Origin: Albugo candida
Lineage: Eukaryota > Oomycota > Peronosporomycetes > Albuginales > Albuginaceae
Length of the DNA: 64,000 bases
Direction of reading: 5' to 3'
Assembly (NCBI GenBank): GCA_905220665.1
Contig: CAJNAR010000191.1
Span: forward strand, 1 to 64,000
The notes below the pieces were generated by a model. That model had not been told where the DNA came from. It saw nothing but the letters and a program-made list of their open reading frames with translations, and ran no database searches. Positions 34,065 to 45,912 of this stretch are shown here, in pieces (positions within the stretch are counted from its first letter, which is position 1; every line of letters begins with the position of its first letter). The translations under genes and the position numbers were made by a program.

Positions 34065-34992
34065 GTGATACTACTCGTCGATATATATTCTCATCAAATA
34101 GGACAAAAGTACACCGCTACTGTAGCTTTCTGACGGTAGTCAATGGATTAGTTGAGGCAAAACGATCATTGTGCATATCGTTCATGTTCTGAGACATTGA
34201 GTTCTAACCCTCTTGATGTACACTTACCGATATCCGTGCATGTAGCCAACTCAAGCTCGCTTTTTACGTTCAGCGCACAAGCTGACTTATTTGGAAATGA
34301 CTATAGAGTGGCTTGGAACTAAGAACACAATAATGGACTGCATACTTCGATTGACGGCTTCACTGATGCATTTTACTAGATCAGTTACTTATCAAGTATT
34401 GCTTGCTACCTGTATCACCTACTTATCTTTGCCAACAGCACCGTGGATGGTTCCTGTAATATCGCGTCCGCTCTTCTCTGCGAATCAATCGAATGATACC
34501 CCGGATGAGTCACATTTCCTTATTCGGCGATCGAAAAACGCGAAAGAGCAATATTCTCTGTGCTTTTGCTTGTGAACAAATGCAGTACCATTTTCCAAGG
34601 TCATGAACCCTGGCGTTGACCGTCGATCATCCTGGTTACTTCCCAACTCAACTCGCCTCGGCTTATATTGTCATGTTTGTACCCTACCGTTTCGGATACC
34701 AAGCCAGGTGTCAAATCGGTCTCCAATGATCGGCAAACTTGCACTCTACATTTTACTGTGCTTGTCTTAAAGTTTCCAGAAATAGACTAAGAATAAATGC
34801 AGCGAATGCTACGTTAAGTAAGGCTTGGTCTTCATTGCAATCAGAGAAGTAATCAAGCTTTGGATTAAGTACTGATAGTCTCAGTCGTATATGTAAAATC
34901 GTGCATTGATTACAGATAAACTTCACTTTTTTTCACGAATTTGCTATCTAAACTGACCCAGTCACTAACATAACACTTGTGCACTTGACTTA
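34065..34992. other. Mostly non-coding interval with one weak ORF
   Basis: A plus-strand ORF at 34291-34575 (94 residues) has a hydrophobic stretch (VTYQVLLATCITYLSLPTAP) and ends ESHFLIRRSKNAKEQYSLC. It could be a small membrane or secreted protein. It has no recognised family, and LIRR is not an RxLR motif. The remainder shows nothing coding. Confidence 0.3.
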
Positions 34993-35655
34993 TTAAACAT
35001 ATGTATTCACGTCTCCGTTCACATCCTGGTATGACGATGTGGTCGGTGTTACAATGGCTTTCATTTTCTTCGGTCCCACTACAGGAGTAATGTACTCTTC
35101 GTAAGGCAGGCAGACGGCATTGCATGCCTTCTCATTATGAATGTCGCTTTTTGTATTGTCATGGGCATTTCCAACATGCAAGGAACCAACGGATGAGATC
35201 AAACACGCAACACTCGTGAGGAAGGTGAAGGTGGTCGATACAACCAGCGAGTCACATTCAAAAGAGTCATTGTAGTGGAAGCATTCCGCGCTATAATCAG
35301 ACATTACAAATATAATTCCAATTGTAAGAAGTAATCCTGCAAATACGACATCGATAAAAGCTGTTGTACGAGGAGAACACTTAACCAAACAATGATAAAA
35401 ATCCATGAAAAGGGTCCATATTGAGTATAAAAGAGTAAAAAGCAATACCACAATCAATGCAATCGCTTCAGAGCAACCACTTGCACGATCGGAATAAACG
35501 TGATTCCGTATCCTACGAAATGCCATGGATAATGTCACGAGCGCAATAATGCTCGAAAATATCTGCCATATCCGTGCAATAGAGCGGACCCAGGACGCAT
35601 TCATACTGTCGATTGCATTATGTGCTAAAGATGATAAACGGACATCAGTCTGCAT
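34993..35655 (-). CDS. Four-TM (MARVEL/tetraspan-like) membrane protein
   Basis: Single exon, 220 residues, with four hydrophobic segments at about 25-47 (ARIWQIFSSIIALVTLSMAF), 63-88 (EAIALIVVLLFTLLYSIWTL), 98-118 (AFIDVVFAGLLLTIGIIFVM) and 138-162 (LVVSTTFTFLTSVACLISSV). A Cys-containing loop lies between TM3 and TM4 (AECFHYNDSFEC). A hydrophilic cytosolic tail of about 55 residues follows. This arrangement is like MARVEL-domain or CASP-like proteins, which act in membrane apposition and vesicle traffic. The family call rests on topology only. The function is unknown. Confidence 0.65.
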   Translation of the reverse strand: MQTDVRLSSLAHNAIDSMNASWVRSIARIWQIFSSIIALVTLSMAFRRIRNHVYSDRASGCSEAIALIVVLLFTLLYSIWTLFMDFYHCLVKCSPRTTAFIDVVFAGLLLTIGIIFVMSDYSAECFHYNDSFECDSLVVSTTFTFLTSVACLISSVGSLHVGNAHDNTKSDIHNEKACNAVCLPYEEYITPVVGPKKMKAIVTPTTSSYQDVNGDVNTYV

Positions 35656-36041
35656 TGCGTAGACCTCTTTGGGAGTGTTCTCAAATTAAAATGCAAATGC
35701 TTTTCTTCGTGAATGCTTTGCATCTCTGAGAAATATTTACCAGAATTTTGTTTTGTCGATCGGCTCAAGTCGTTTTCAATCACATGTTTGCTATCTTTTT
35801 AGACGTTACAAGAACGTTCAGACTTTACAAGATGCAAAACTGACGACAGGAAAGTGAGCTGCTAGGTACAGCTACAAAGATTAGATATTGATCCTTGATC
35901 GGATATTTGGCATAATATTAAGTAGACGCGGTTCATTTTAATTTCGTATAGTTTTAGCGTCGGCAATACTCAGTAGTCATCGAATTACAAGAAATATTCC
36001 ATGGAGACTTGTTCGTGTTGAAAATGCAAGTGGCAAGTAAA
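35656..36041. other. Short intergenic stretch
   Basis: AT-rich, with no supported ORF or repeat. It separates two minus-strand genes and probably carries the promoter of the four-TM gene. Confidence 0.4.
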
Positions 36042-36260
36042 TCAAGGCTTTTCGAGTGTAGTCTTTTTGCTTGGAGGGGGAGCTCGGTGCTGTTGCTGGT
36101 ATCGATTGGTCCCAACCTGCTGTACGGTTCCGCTTCCCGGTCGCAATATATTGTCATTGATGTCTTCGGCCGGTATGCGATTTTTGCTCCGTTGCTGAGA
36201 AACAAAATAAACGGCTAGAATCACTCCTCCCGCGGCCAAAACGGCATTACTATATAGCAA
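36042..36260 (-). CDS. Small single-pass membrane protein, unknown
   Basis: A 72-residue frame starts with a TM or signal-anchor (MLYSNAVLAAGGVILAVYFV) followed by a basic and then polar, Gln/Pro-rich tail (NRYQQQHRAPPPSKK). This resembles small tail-facing ER or mitochondrial membrane proteins in layout, but no family motif is visible. A competing frame (36205-35954) overlaps its 3' half. It lacks the TM and is less likely, though it could be a downstream exon. Confidence 0.4.
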   Translation of the reverse strand: MLYSNAVLAAGGVILAVYFVSQQRSKNRIPAEDINDNILRPGSGTVQQVGTNRYQQQHRAPPPSKKTTLEKP

Positions 36261-36764
36261 TCTCAGCTCAGAAGCAAAAGCATCGTAGGCTTGCTACAAA
36301 CCGGTTTGTTGCGCTTGATACGCGTTTCAGCGCTTGATTCTTTGGATTATCGGCTACCACCATTGTATATATCCGTGCAATATTATAACAAGAAGAATTT
36401 ATGGAAGTGACGCCCAAAATGCATCGAATATGCGACCATGTCGAGAAAGTGTCACAACTCATGTCGCTTAGTCAATCTGTCTCTTCAGTCGTAACAAGTT
36501 ATAGTTAAGTTTCATGTGAACATGTGATAGATGTAGGCGACTCTGGCAGAACGGATTAGCCGGAAAATAGTTTCATTGCAAAAATGACGCCACCACGCGC
36601 ATTCGCCAAATAAAGAGATAGAAATACAGCATACTTAAAGCCGTAGCACTCACAAATGTATTGAATGTCCTTGTTCATCCAGTTAGGATACGCAGGAGAC
36701 CCGTCATTGGTCACACGATTTAAATAACACCCAACCAATTTGTGATTTCAGACAGCTAATCGCT
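36261..36764. other. Intergenic region, no supported gene
   Basis: Two short minus-strand ORFs (36462-36268 and 36738-36556) have no domain and ordinary non-coding composition. The interval probably holds the promoter of the plus-strand gene starting at 36765. Confidence 0.35.
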
Positions 36765-38295
36765 TTGTATGCGGCAAAGATGACGCAATGTACTCCTATC
36801 GGCTCAACTTGTTGCGATAAAAGAGCGCATACGGAAAAAGTTCTGAAACGAGATCATCACGTTCAATTTACATCTAGTGCAGTGGTAGAATTCAAGCACG
36901 ATCTACCATCCAATGTCCGCAGTGGCCTCCATACTGCAATCTACTTTTCATTTCATACTATCTACTCTAGGTCGCAGCTTGCTAATTTTGACCGAGATTG
37001 GCGTCAAGAATGGATCGCCCGTGGCAACCCTATAGAAAACTTTGAGAGATGGAAGATATTTCGGGAGTACGCAAAGGATCTGAGCGTCAGTTTGGGAGGT
37101 CTAGTGGTGCCGCAAGGTATTTATCTGAAGGGAGACATATCAGAAGCACTATCTGCGTTGATTTTATTCAATTGGCTTCAGCTTCAGACAAGCTTGATAA
37201 AATACCTTCACCTTTCAACAGTCTGCAATGTATCTCTGCCAAAAGTCTCCACGTTCGACATTGTGCCTCATTTTGAAAAGCTTGAACAAGAGAACAGGCG
37301 GCACGTACCCGAGTGTCTATTCAAAGAAGCTGATATCAATAATGCGAGCCGTCAGGCAATTCGATCCCAGCTTAAGCAAACATTTCTGATCCGTGAGGGT
37401 AGCGAGACTATGATCGACTTCTTAGCATCAACAAGCCAGCGAATCGAGCAACTACAATCTGAAATTGATATTCTGTCAATGAAATTAAGACTTGAGCAAG
37501 TACCAAGCGTATTTGGAGTCGAAGGGTATGCCTTCGGTCGTAAATGGCTTTCTGTCGCAGAATATTTGAAAATTCTTTCTGTTGAAGACCTACTGGTACT
37601 AATACAAGAACGGGACCTCAACGTTGCTACAAAATCGCATAACTCAGTGAACAATGCCTTAATCAAGGTTACTAGTGATGAGTTGGTGGCAACTCATGAA
37701 TTATTTGCGGGAAAACCTTTGAAGCTAATGAGTCTCAAGGAACTCAAGATGGAAGCACATCTTCGCAATTTAGCACCGAAAGAGAAGCATATACAACGCA
37801 AAACCCTCTATGCGATGAACGAGCAGAAAAATCAGCGCGTGCTCGAGAAGAAGAGAATCAAACGCGGGCTGAAGAAGAGGAACAGGAATGTCTGGATCAG
37901 TTTACTTCATGTATGATTCTACTGTCCATCCTTAAATCGGTAGCTCTCGATTTACATCTCTTTTCAATGCAGCCGGTAATGAAACGTGAAGTTATATTAT
38001 CAAAGCAGTACGAGTTTCTGCACGCAAAATTGTGTCATACATTAGAGGGTAAGGACCTCGCATGAAGCTGAAATAGGTAGTCTGACGATTAGCTGCAGAT
38101 TCATTGGAACGAGAGCTTTTGATGCGAAGGAATATGGAGTTAAGCAAGCTGATTAAGCTGATCTCGAATGAACTGGGACTAACTACACCACAGTCTGCTC
38201 TCGATGATTTTGATGCGCTGTTCCAAAATTTCTGTATTCAGTTGCAGTCTCACCACTTCTTTCTTCCAGTCAACGTATCTGATCAAATAATGTGA
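36765..38295 (+). CDS. Unknown helical protein gene with an unresolved frame switch
   Basis: ATG 36765 opens a 383-codon frame with FDRDWRQEWIARGNPIENFE, a hydrophobic stretch (SEALSALILFNWLQLQTSLI) and a coiled segment (QRIEQLQSEIDILSMKLRLE). From about 37740 a second frame becomes the better one: Glu-rich (RAREEENQTRAEEEEQE), then LSKQYEFLHAKLCHTLE to 38048. A GTAAGG...CTGCAG intron (38049-38098) joins this to a last exon ending at 38295 (SKLIKLISNELGLT). Either an unseen intron or a one-base error lies between about 37680 and 37880. Weak LETM1-like flavour (SLKELKMEAHLRNL) is not enough for a family call. Confidence 0.5.
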
Positions 38296-38722
38296 TTTTT
38301 TGATACGAGACAAAGAACAAACTTCTCACAATAGCAGCCATGATTAGTCAATTCTTCAGCCTCAACAATAAAGAGAGAACGCGCTGGTTCATCTTCGATA
38401 TCCGACATTATTTGACAAGTTTTTTCACCATGATCAATTTATGAGCAAACAAAATACCATTTGACACACACGAAAGGATCACTTGTTGCAAAACTTTGTT
38501 CAGGTCTGATTGGTGCAAGTGTCTTCTGAACCGTGGCACGATGATTTGTGTGCAAACTTTCTGCTCCAATTCTCAGTTGCTTCATGGCCAAAAGCGTCAT
38601 AAGGCCCGCGTATGTCTGGGGTTCTACAAGGTGTAGCCCGAATCGGTCAAGTTTTTGGCATTGAATGTCTACATGAAGAAATAGGAATAGTTGAGTAATG
38701 TCAGCTGGCAATGCATATAGAT

Positions 38723-39405
38723 CTAAAGCCACGCCTGAGTAATTGCCGGACACAATTTGCCGTCACATCCTATTGGGCGCCTATCCTGGACGCTAATACG
38801 CCTGTAATGTCCATGATTGATCAGACGCAAGAAACATATTACTGACAGGCTCGAAGAAAGTCGCTCTGTCTTCGAACAAATACCAGTGAGATTGTCTAGC
38901 ACCCCTATTTTTTTTAGCATCAGCTTACCGCGCAGCAGTCGAGTAATTTGCAACGCAAAGTCAAACTGCACGAGGGGTATTATCCACGTAGCGAGCACTA
39001 TGCTCGTTGATATTGAGGCGATGACCTTCGAGATGATAAATTTGCGAGCTTGGTCAATTTTATTGCTACAGGTCGCACCAATATATTGGGTGCTGTAAAA
39101 TTTGACGATACAACCTTTTCCCATACTGCCACTGGTGTCGTAATGTTTGCGTCCTGGACTGCATGATTTTGCAATTAAGATTAATGATCCCATCAAAATT
39201 TTTTTTGCTGAAAGATATATTCCTATAATCCCACGTTGCTTTATGCTTGCAAGCAATATCTCAGGTGAGATAGAAAAAATCCTGCACTTTTTGGCTTCCA
39301 AAAAGCTTGTGAAGTATGCGAAGCCTTGCGTGAGCTCACTCCATTTAAGCACCCGCGACTGCAATTTGTACAGCTTTCTTGCATCCTGTATCAGATGACG
39401 TAAAT
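38723..39405 (-). CDS. Possible PEX11-like peroxisomal membrane protein (weak)
   Basis: A minus-strand frame, open upstream of ATG 39364 to an acceptor near 39405, gives LRHLIQDARKLYKLQSRVLK, a hydrophobic middle (GIIGIYLSAKKILMGSLILI), then QARKFIISKVIASISTSIVL and KKIGVLDNLTGICS. The order (helical ARKL segment, two TM-like segments, GxLxxLxGxx near the end) is reminiscent of PEX11 peroxisome-division proteins, but no single motif is decisive. Frame-preserving short introns are possible. A first exon upstream of 39405 has not been found, and the sequence after the GVLDNLTG region may be read-through. Confidence 0.28.
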
Positions 39406-39664
39406 ATTCTAATTAATCGCTGGATACTCGTGTAGCAAAGGATGCGAGTCTCGAGCCAGAAAGAGCGCAATAAACACGGAAGCGCTCAACTACAAATAAA
39501 AATGTCGCGGAACTTTTCTCAGCATCGGGCTCCGACGAGATAAAAACAACAGCTATCGTCTATGGCCGGATTGATGCTCAACCGTTGTTTGTTGGAACAG
39601 TCTCGACATGAAGCTTATTTTAACGAGACAGGCTTTACCGCCTGTACGATTTAAATTTGTCCGC

Positions 39665-39700
39665 CGTGGCTATACTGTAGCTGTGGCTATACTGTAGCTG
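39665..39700. repeat. 17-bp tandem duplication
   Basis: Two perfect, adjacent copies of GTGGCTATACTGTAGCT occupy 39666-39682 and 39683-39699 in non-coding sequence upstream of the gene starting at 39810. This is a simple local duplication of uncertain meaning. Confidence 0.85.
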
Positions 39701-39809
39701 CTCGTAATTATTATTACAAAGAGCACTTACGCAGCGGATCGAGTCCATATAACTGTAATTTAGCTTTCGTATGCGCATGAAGCTGTTGATTGTACCGATA
39801 TAAGCAATC

Positions 39810-40995
39810 ATGCATTACTTCAATGTGGAAGAACTCGACATTAGATCTGGCGAGATTGGGCAAAAGGCACCTTCAACTTGGACAGAAGTAAGCTTCGAGA
39901 AAGATGAATTAAAAGGCGAGGCCGAGTATCAGCGTCTAGGTACGTAATGATTTCTGTGCGCCATTATATAAAGCTCTTAGCGATCAAATATACGGTAGAA
40001 GAACCTCTTTGGGTCAAGTGGACCATCACCGCAACTCCGCGTACTGCGTTTTCTGTAACAGTATGAAACACGCGATGTGACAGAAATCCACAGAAAGCAC
40101 CAGACGAGCACTTGGTGCTGACAAAGTAAGGGATTCTCCATGCTTGCAGTACGCTCGATCTCGTTGATTCCGAGTAGTTAAACTTGATATGTCCCAATAG
40201 AGGATATGAAAGTCACCAAATCCCACGGCCACTTTTGTTTTGGAATACCAAGATGCTTGGCCTGATGAGCTGCCGAAAACGAGACCATATACTCAACACG
40301 TGACGATCTCATCTGCACTTTGAAATAGAGTTAATCCAGTATAAAATCAAGGATTGGTCCCAATCGTAACTTTTGATCGCAAAAAGTGAATTATACACCA
40401 CCGACTTCTAGCGTACATCCTTCTCTATACCTTTCTAAAATTCTTCTTCATAACCTGCTTGAGTAATGTCGATCATCGTTGACGCCATTCGACAGCCGTA
40501 TCGCATGATTCTACCCTATATAAAGCTTGCACACAGCGTGCTGGTACGACAAAACGTGGAGGCGGAACGATGCCGGTGGTAGTGCTGACGCTCACGTTGT
40601 GCCTTCCAGTTTCCATCCCCGGGTATGAGCTGACAATTCACGTTGAGGGCTCCTTCCGTACGGTGCGGTGGAAGAATGCGATGCCTTCGCCGAATTATCA
40701 TCTCATCAGCGCTAGTAATGAACGTGGTCGACTCGAGCACAGGTGCTCCTCGCACTGTGCGTGAGCTAATACGATCGCTTCCCTCCATTTAGGTTCCATC
40801 GTACGATTACGGCCATCTGACGGACGAGAGAACGCCCCAAGATATGCTGTTGCGCGCTTGAGCGAGACGATATACATGCACTGCAGCTCAGAAGCCCGGC
40901 TGAATCTGAATGCTGGGTGCCCTGGTTATTGTGATCGGTACTTTCACTTTAGCCGTGCCTTGAAGATTGCAATTAATACGTTCGCACAAGCATAG
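39810..40995 (+). CDS. Multi-exon gene, unknown function (partial model)
   Basis: Exon 1 (39810-39939, MHYFNVEELDIRSGEIGQKA) ends at a GTACGT donor. It joins in frame over a 41-bp intron to exon 2 at 39981, which encodes IKYTVEEPLWVKWTITATPR. Further plus-strand coding-like pieces are at about 40230-40320 (ATFVLEYQDAWPDELPKTRP), 40467-40575 (MSIIVDAIRQPYRMILPYIK), 40600-40764 (GYELTIHVEGSFRTVRWKNA) and 40797-40995 (ARLNLNAGCPGYCDRYFHF, then a stop). The pieces look like beta-rich, conserved protein sequence. Their splice joins are not settled. No family was recognised. Confidence 0.42.
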
Positions 40996-41559
40996 GAGAA
41001 GAGCTCTTTCAAAATTCATGATGAAGATCAATTGGTATCAACCCGGGAAATGATCAATGAGACAACCCGTATGGATCATTTTCATCTTTACGAAGGAATA
41101 AAAAATGAGGCTGTAGCGAATCCGACATCCAATCACGCTCACGGATTGCCCCGCGAGATGTTGTCAGTTTAACTACATGAAGATCGTGGATATTAATTCT
41201 GGTGGCTTCTCCACCATTTAGTCGTGCGAGCAACCAAGGCCAGATGAATTCTATGCAAGCTGAGCGAGATGATAGGGGTCTAATCATCCAGCGAGGGGAT
41301 GGCCAGCCTTGAACAATGTGGAGACAGTGACATGGTGGGTACAGGAGCAATTGGATGGCTTCGAAATAGCCTTATTCTACCACCGTGACTGTGCATCAAA
41401 TCGCTAGTTTATGGAATCAGCTAAACGTTTTTCTGTCGGACAAGCTGCATAACGAAAGCAGGTATTCCCGGGACGGACTATTCTATTATATGCAATGGAA
41501 ATCATAGAGGTAATTTAGCAAGCTGCAAACCTTGGGATTGATGTGTCGAAGCAAGAAGC

Positions 41560-42060
41560 GGGAATATGGTCTAGATACAGTGTATTCCGCATTACGCGAA
41601 TCCGGCAGCACCAATTGTTTCTCGAAGTCAGCCAGCACCTGATGCATCTTCACCAACAAGTATTCCACCTCCGCCAGTCATAAACCCAGTTCTAAATCAT
41701 CCAATTCCCACCACAAAGCCCTTTTTAGAGCTCCAGTTCCAGCTTCGGCTGCTCCTTTACCACCTCCTCCTTCAACTCCAACAGGACCAAGTACCGCTGC
41801 CAACCAATTTCCCTCCCTCTGATTTCTTCTCCTTCCCCGCTCCCACTCATATTCTTCCTTACCCTCCAACAAGACCAAGAATTTTCCCTCGAGTACTCCT
41901 TCGAGTTCAACAAGGCCAAGTTCTCCTTCCACAAGTCAGCCAACACCACCCAACAAGCATGAGACAAAGTCTACAGTACCAGCTTGTAGCTCCAACGCCG
42001 TCATATCCACCCAGAAGTTGAGGCAAAGGTTACACCAACTCCGAGTCGTTTTAACTTAAA
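41560..42060 (+). pseudogene. Decayed Pro/Ser/Thr-rich coding stretch
   Basis: All three plus frames show proline- and serine-rich pieces in succession: APDASSPTSIPPPPVINPVL, then RAPVPASAAPLPPPPSTPTG, then STPSSSTRPSSPSTSQPTPP. The frame changes repeatedly, as expected for a low-complexity mucin-like tail that has suffered indels. Frames on the minus strand here are Gly/Glu-rich mirror images and are not called. The parent gene is not identifiable. Confidence 0.35.
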
Positions 42061-42499
42061 GTCACAAATTGAAATAAATGCTTGTAGTCGGGAATATAAA
42101 TCTACGGATAAGGAAGCTCACTTGATCAAACAAAGTATCAGGTTCATATGACCAACTAGTTTTTGTAGATACTCTCGTAGTATAAAACTGATGGACATGT
42201 AATGGACCGCAGATGATATGGGCATGACTATTAAGCCAAAACATACGCATGCAGAACAACTTGTATTGCGGTTGTTCACAAATGTTCAGTATCTCGAAGA
42301 CCTGCGCACTTTCATCCTTGCATTACGACATGAAAGTCTCAATTTGCCCAGTGATTCGTCTTGAGGGATTGTTCGATTGTGTGGCGAAGAGGAACCATTG
42401 GACACCTATGAATTGTGGCGGTAAAATCTTCGAAAGATCGCATGAAAATACAGCTCGGAATCATGACAAATACCAGTCGCTCACCCTACTTGCGTGCTA

Positions 42500-45400
42500 G
42501 GATATAACGCTAATCAGTGCACGTTTTGGCACCCATACTGCAATCTAATCGCGTCTCATATGTTATTTTTGATATCCCGGCTTTTTTGTTTTGATACAAA
42601 GTGAGTACAAGAATATACGACCTGGGCAAATGGATAGAGAGGACTGAGAGTCAAATTGGGGGCCGTAGCGCGGATTGAATCTGTGACTTTGGAATTACAG
42701 TATATTATGATCATTGTACTCATAGTTCTACCCACTTGGGTTCAGCTCTCAACGATCTTGCTGAGCTCGAATCATCTCTGAACAGCCTGCATTGTATCTC
42801 TTACGAAACGTTTCTACCACCATATTGTGGCTCTCGTGGAACATAGTGGGCGTAAAATTCCAATTACTCGGGTATTATGTATATAATCTCTCATGCGCAG
42901 AGGTATATACGCCTGCAATCACTTATCAATATGCGTATATCCAAGTGCAGGTTGCTGTATTTTCTAAGTAACAAATAAAGCCACTTATATTCTCAATCTG
43001 TCATCTGTATACTTGGAGCTCCACAAGTATTGTATTTGTAAACCCACCTCTTGTTAGCATTACTATATCAAAGAGCAGCTAAGTCACCTTGCACCCACAC
43101 TTTGCTCACTGATAACGGTGAGTTCACTTAAAAGCATTGTACATGTAACAAGCCTTTTGACAAAGAAAACGGATAATCGATCTGGAAGTCGAGTCTACCA
43201 ATCGTAGTCCCAGCCTGTAATATATAATCGCTTCGAGAAACTAATCTGCTCCGTATTATCAGGTCAAGTTGTTGTTGAAGGTTTAATTATGTAGTCTACA
43301 AGCTGGGTCGATTCCTCAGCTATAGCCACTCCGACACGTCGTGCGTGTGACGAAAGACTTCATGATTTTGCATGTAGGATGCTTTACCCCCATCGAAAGC
43401 GTTTATTCCGGAAATATGATCGCTGTGAAATTTCGCAACACTTAATACCTTACACGCAACTTGTCTGGCGACATGAATCATAACCATTCAATTCTCTCTG
43501 TTAGAGTAGCTTCTTGCCAAGGATACAAAGTCGTGTGCGGGTTCATCGCGTTTGGAATCGACCAGATCGAGCCAGCTGTATACGAGAACCAAGCTAGAAA
43601 AAGCGCTGTAAAGGTGAAAATAAAACTCGCTTTAATCCGGGGAATTTCCCCGGATTAACCGTAAAATCGGGTCGGAGGAAAAGGATGAGCAGCTATGTTT
43701 CCATGATTCGGATAGATCCCTTACCAATGCTTCGTAAATTTATTTGGTATCTGATGTGTCGATATTGGACAAATGTCGCCTAGAATTTGTTTCTCAAAAA
43801 AAATGTTGGAAAATAAACTTCATGATGGGGAAGCGAGATCCCATACCTCATCTATATTTTAAGGCGGGATTTGTTGGTGTAGATGAGAAGGAGTTAAAAG
43901 GAAGTAGGATGGAACCAAAATAAAGAGTCGAATGTGATATAGGGAGCGATAGCGTGTTCATCTACTTGTTGGGAAATATAAAAACTTGGCAGCCAAAGTC
44001 AAGTGAAGAGAGATTACCAAGCAACTACCAGAAAACCGCAATTTTTTGGGTTGTACTGAAATTGTTGTCCTGAAAAGATGACGAAAGCAAAAGGACCTCG
44101 CATGAAATCAAAACAATATCACGTTAGAGCATACTACCGAGGCGATCAAAGCTGATACTAATGCAATGGTAGTAAACAGTAGGATGACTAAGCCAATGTA
44201 TTTGAAAAAGTTGAAAGAGCGCATTTACATACTTGATGCAGGACAGGTCAGATAACTTGTTGCGGACAAGTGAGAGAGGTATGAAATTGAAGGAAATCCC
44301 GAGAAGATGATACACAATTTGAAGTTTACAGCCGGATGGGGAAGAATCGTAGGGGTGACAGGATAATAGGATTGTCCGTCGCAGCGGAGGATGCACGCCA
44401 AACGCTCCTAAGAGCTAGTTCAGAGGGGCATGGCGTGGACGAAAAGTCGATCAATTGCGATAACCGAAGCAACGTACGAGTCCGCGTCATCGGCTTACAT
44501 GTGAATGTCGTGATAGTACACGAAAAGGAGGTGAGGAAGGTTTTATAGCCAGGCCGAATTCTATACATACTGTAGGACGCGATAGGTGATTTGGAATGAA
44601 GATCATATTGCAGCGGCTAGGTTGGAGTTCTCCGCACCAGTGTTCCGTATGCTCTAAGGCGAGTTTCAAATAGTGTCAGACGAAACAGACTTAACGAAAG
44701 AATTAGGAGCTTTAGATAAAGTGAGAGGTGATGACTAGAACGTAAGCTGTCTGCATCGATGGTGGGGTCAACTGGGGCTCGGAAACAGTCCTCGCTACGC
44801 AAAAACCGCTGAGAAACCGAAAATATCATGATCGGTAATACCCGTGTTATGGTCGTAGTAGACTCAAATCAGGAAAGACGCGAAGGAAAGGAATTGTGCA
44901 GAGTGCTGAAGGAGCTTTCTGGTAGATGAAGGAAAGACAATGCCCGAACCTAAGCGTCGCCTTACTGTGCTCATGAGGCACTTCGAAAACCACTCATAAC
45001 GGATAATGATTCGGTGTGGTACTCGTCAGTTGTAAGGAATATCTGTGAACTGATTTATGAAGGTCTAGCAACGCGCTTGTATACTTTCATGCTACTGAGA
45101 ACGAGGCTAATTGTTAATGACTTCTCAATTCGTTCAAGACACAGAGGCATGGTAAGGGATCTTCAGGGGTTGATGAAGAAATGACTATTGGCGAAGGTCG
45201 TGGCACTCCTTGTGCGTAATCTGCTCATTGCTCATGGGGCTCGTGATTCTGACAACGCGAAACGAGAGCGAGTCACAAAAAGTCCACATATTCGAGACCA
45301 GAGAAGGACCATTGAGCATTAGGACGAGGTTAGTTGGGTGAAAAAAGCCATGCCAGGAAAGATGAATGTGTACGGAAGGCTGCAAAAACATGACACTGAG

Positions 45401-45818
45401 AGCATTCAGCTAAAATCGAATCCATACTCTATCAAGCTTCTACGAGTCACTCCGACACCGCTTTAACCGGCGGACAGCCGAATCCTTAGAACATTCAACT
45501 TTTAAAAAGCACTGCTTTTTCGCCTTCAGGTGAGGGCCTGTAGAAGACGAAGAACGGAAAAATGTTTCGAGAATGATCTAGACTTGTTGTTACTTTATGT
45601 ATAGCATGTAGTTGATCGTGGGGAATATTATGCATTCCACGACAGTTCAAGTCTACTGTCAAGTATAGAATATGGATAGGATGATTTAACAAAATGAAAT
45701 CGATCGTAAATCAATACGGAACTGCCAATACTACAAAGAAGACAGTTTCATGGATTAAAAAATAAGTCAGCACGATCGGTAAAGGGGGATAAAAAAGCTT
45801 TTATTTAAAGGTATCTCT
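42500..45818. other. Gene-poor region with possible relic repeats
   Basis: No ORF with a recognisable domain lies here. A plus ORF at 43461-43658 (GYKVVCGFIAFGIDQIEPAV) and several frame-broken stretches between about 44330 and 45450 (for example IVSDETDLTKELGALDKVRG near 44670) have protein-like composition but repeated stops. Old, unclassified mobile-element remains are the likeliest explanation. Confidence 0.35.
43632..43658. repeat. Perfect 27-bp palindrome
   Basis: Thirteen-base arms (TTAATCCGGGGAA and its exact reverse complement) flank a single T. The stretch includes the stop codon of the short ORF at 43461-43658. On RNA it would form a strong GC-clamped hairpin, though with almost no loop. 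On DNA it could be a cruciform or a dimeric protein-binding site. Confidence 0.9.
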
Positions 45819-45912
45819 TCATTGAATGTGGGATCGTTCTCCTCGATGAAGCATCAGTATGCGCATACGCGATTCAAGTGCGTTGATCATGTAAGTCGAT
45901 TTAACAAAAGTA

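Noticed and set aside
34291..34575. RxLR-type effector candidate
   Set aside because: The only similar string is LIRR, which does not fit RxLR-(dEER), and the N-terminal hydrophobic segment starts too far in for a typical signal peptide.
38723..39364. P-type ATPase similarity (ICSKTE resembling the DKTGT box)
   Set aside because: The phosphorylation motif DKTGT is absent and neighbouring ATPase blocks are missing. The PEX11-like reading is weak but better.
41678..41967. Minus-strand Gly/Glu/Leu-rich ORFs
   Set aside because: They mirror the Pro/Ser-rich low-complexity sequence of the plus strand and have no domain.
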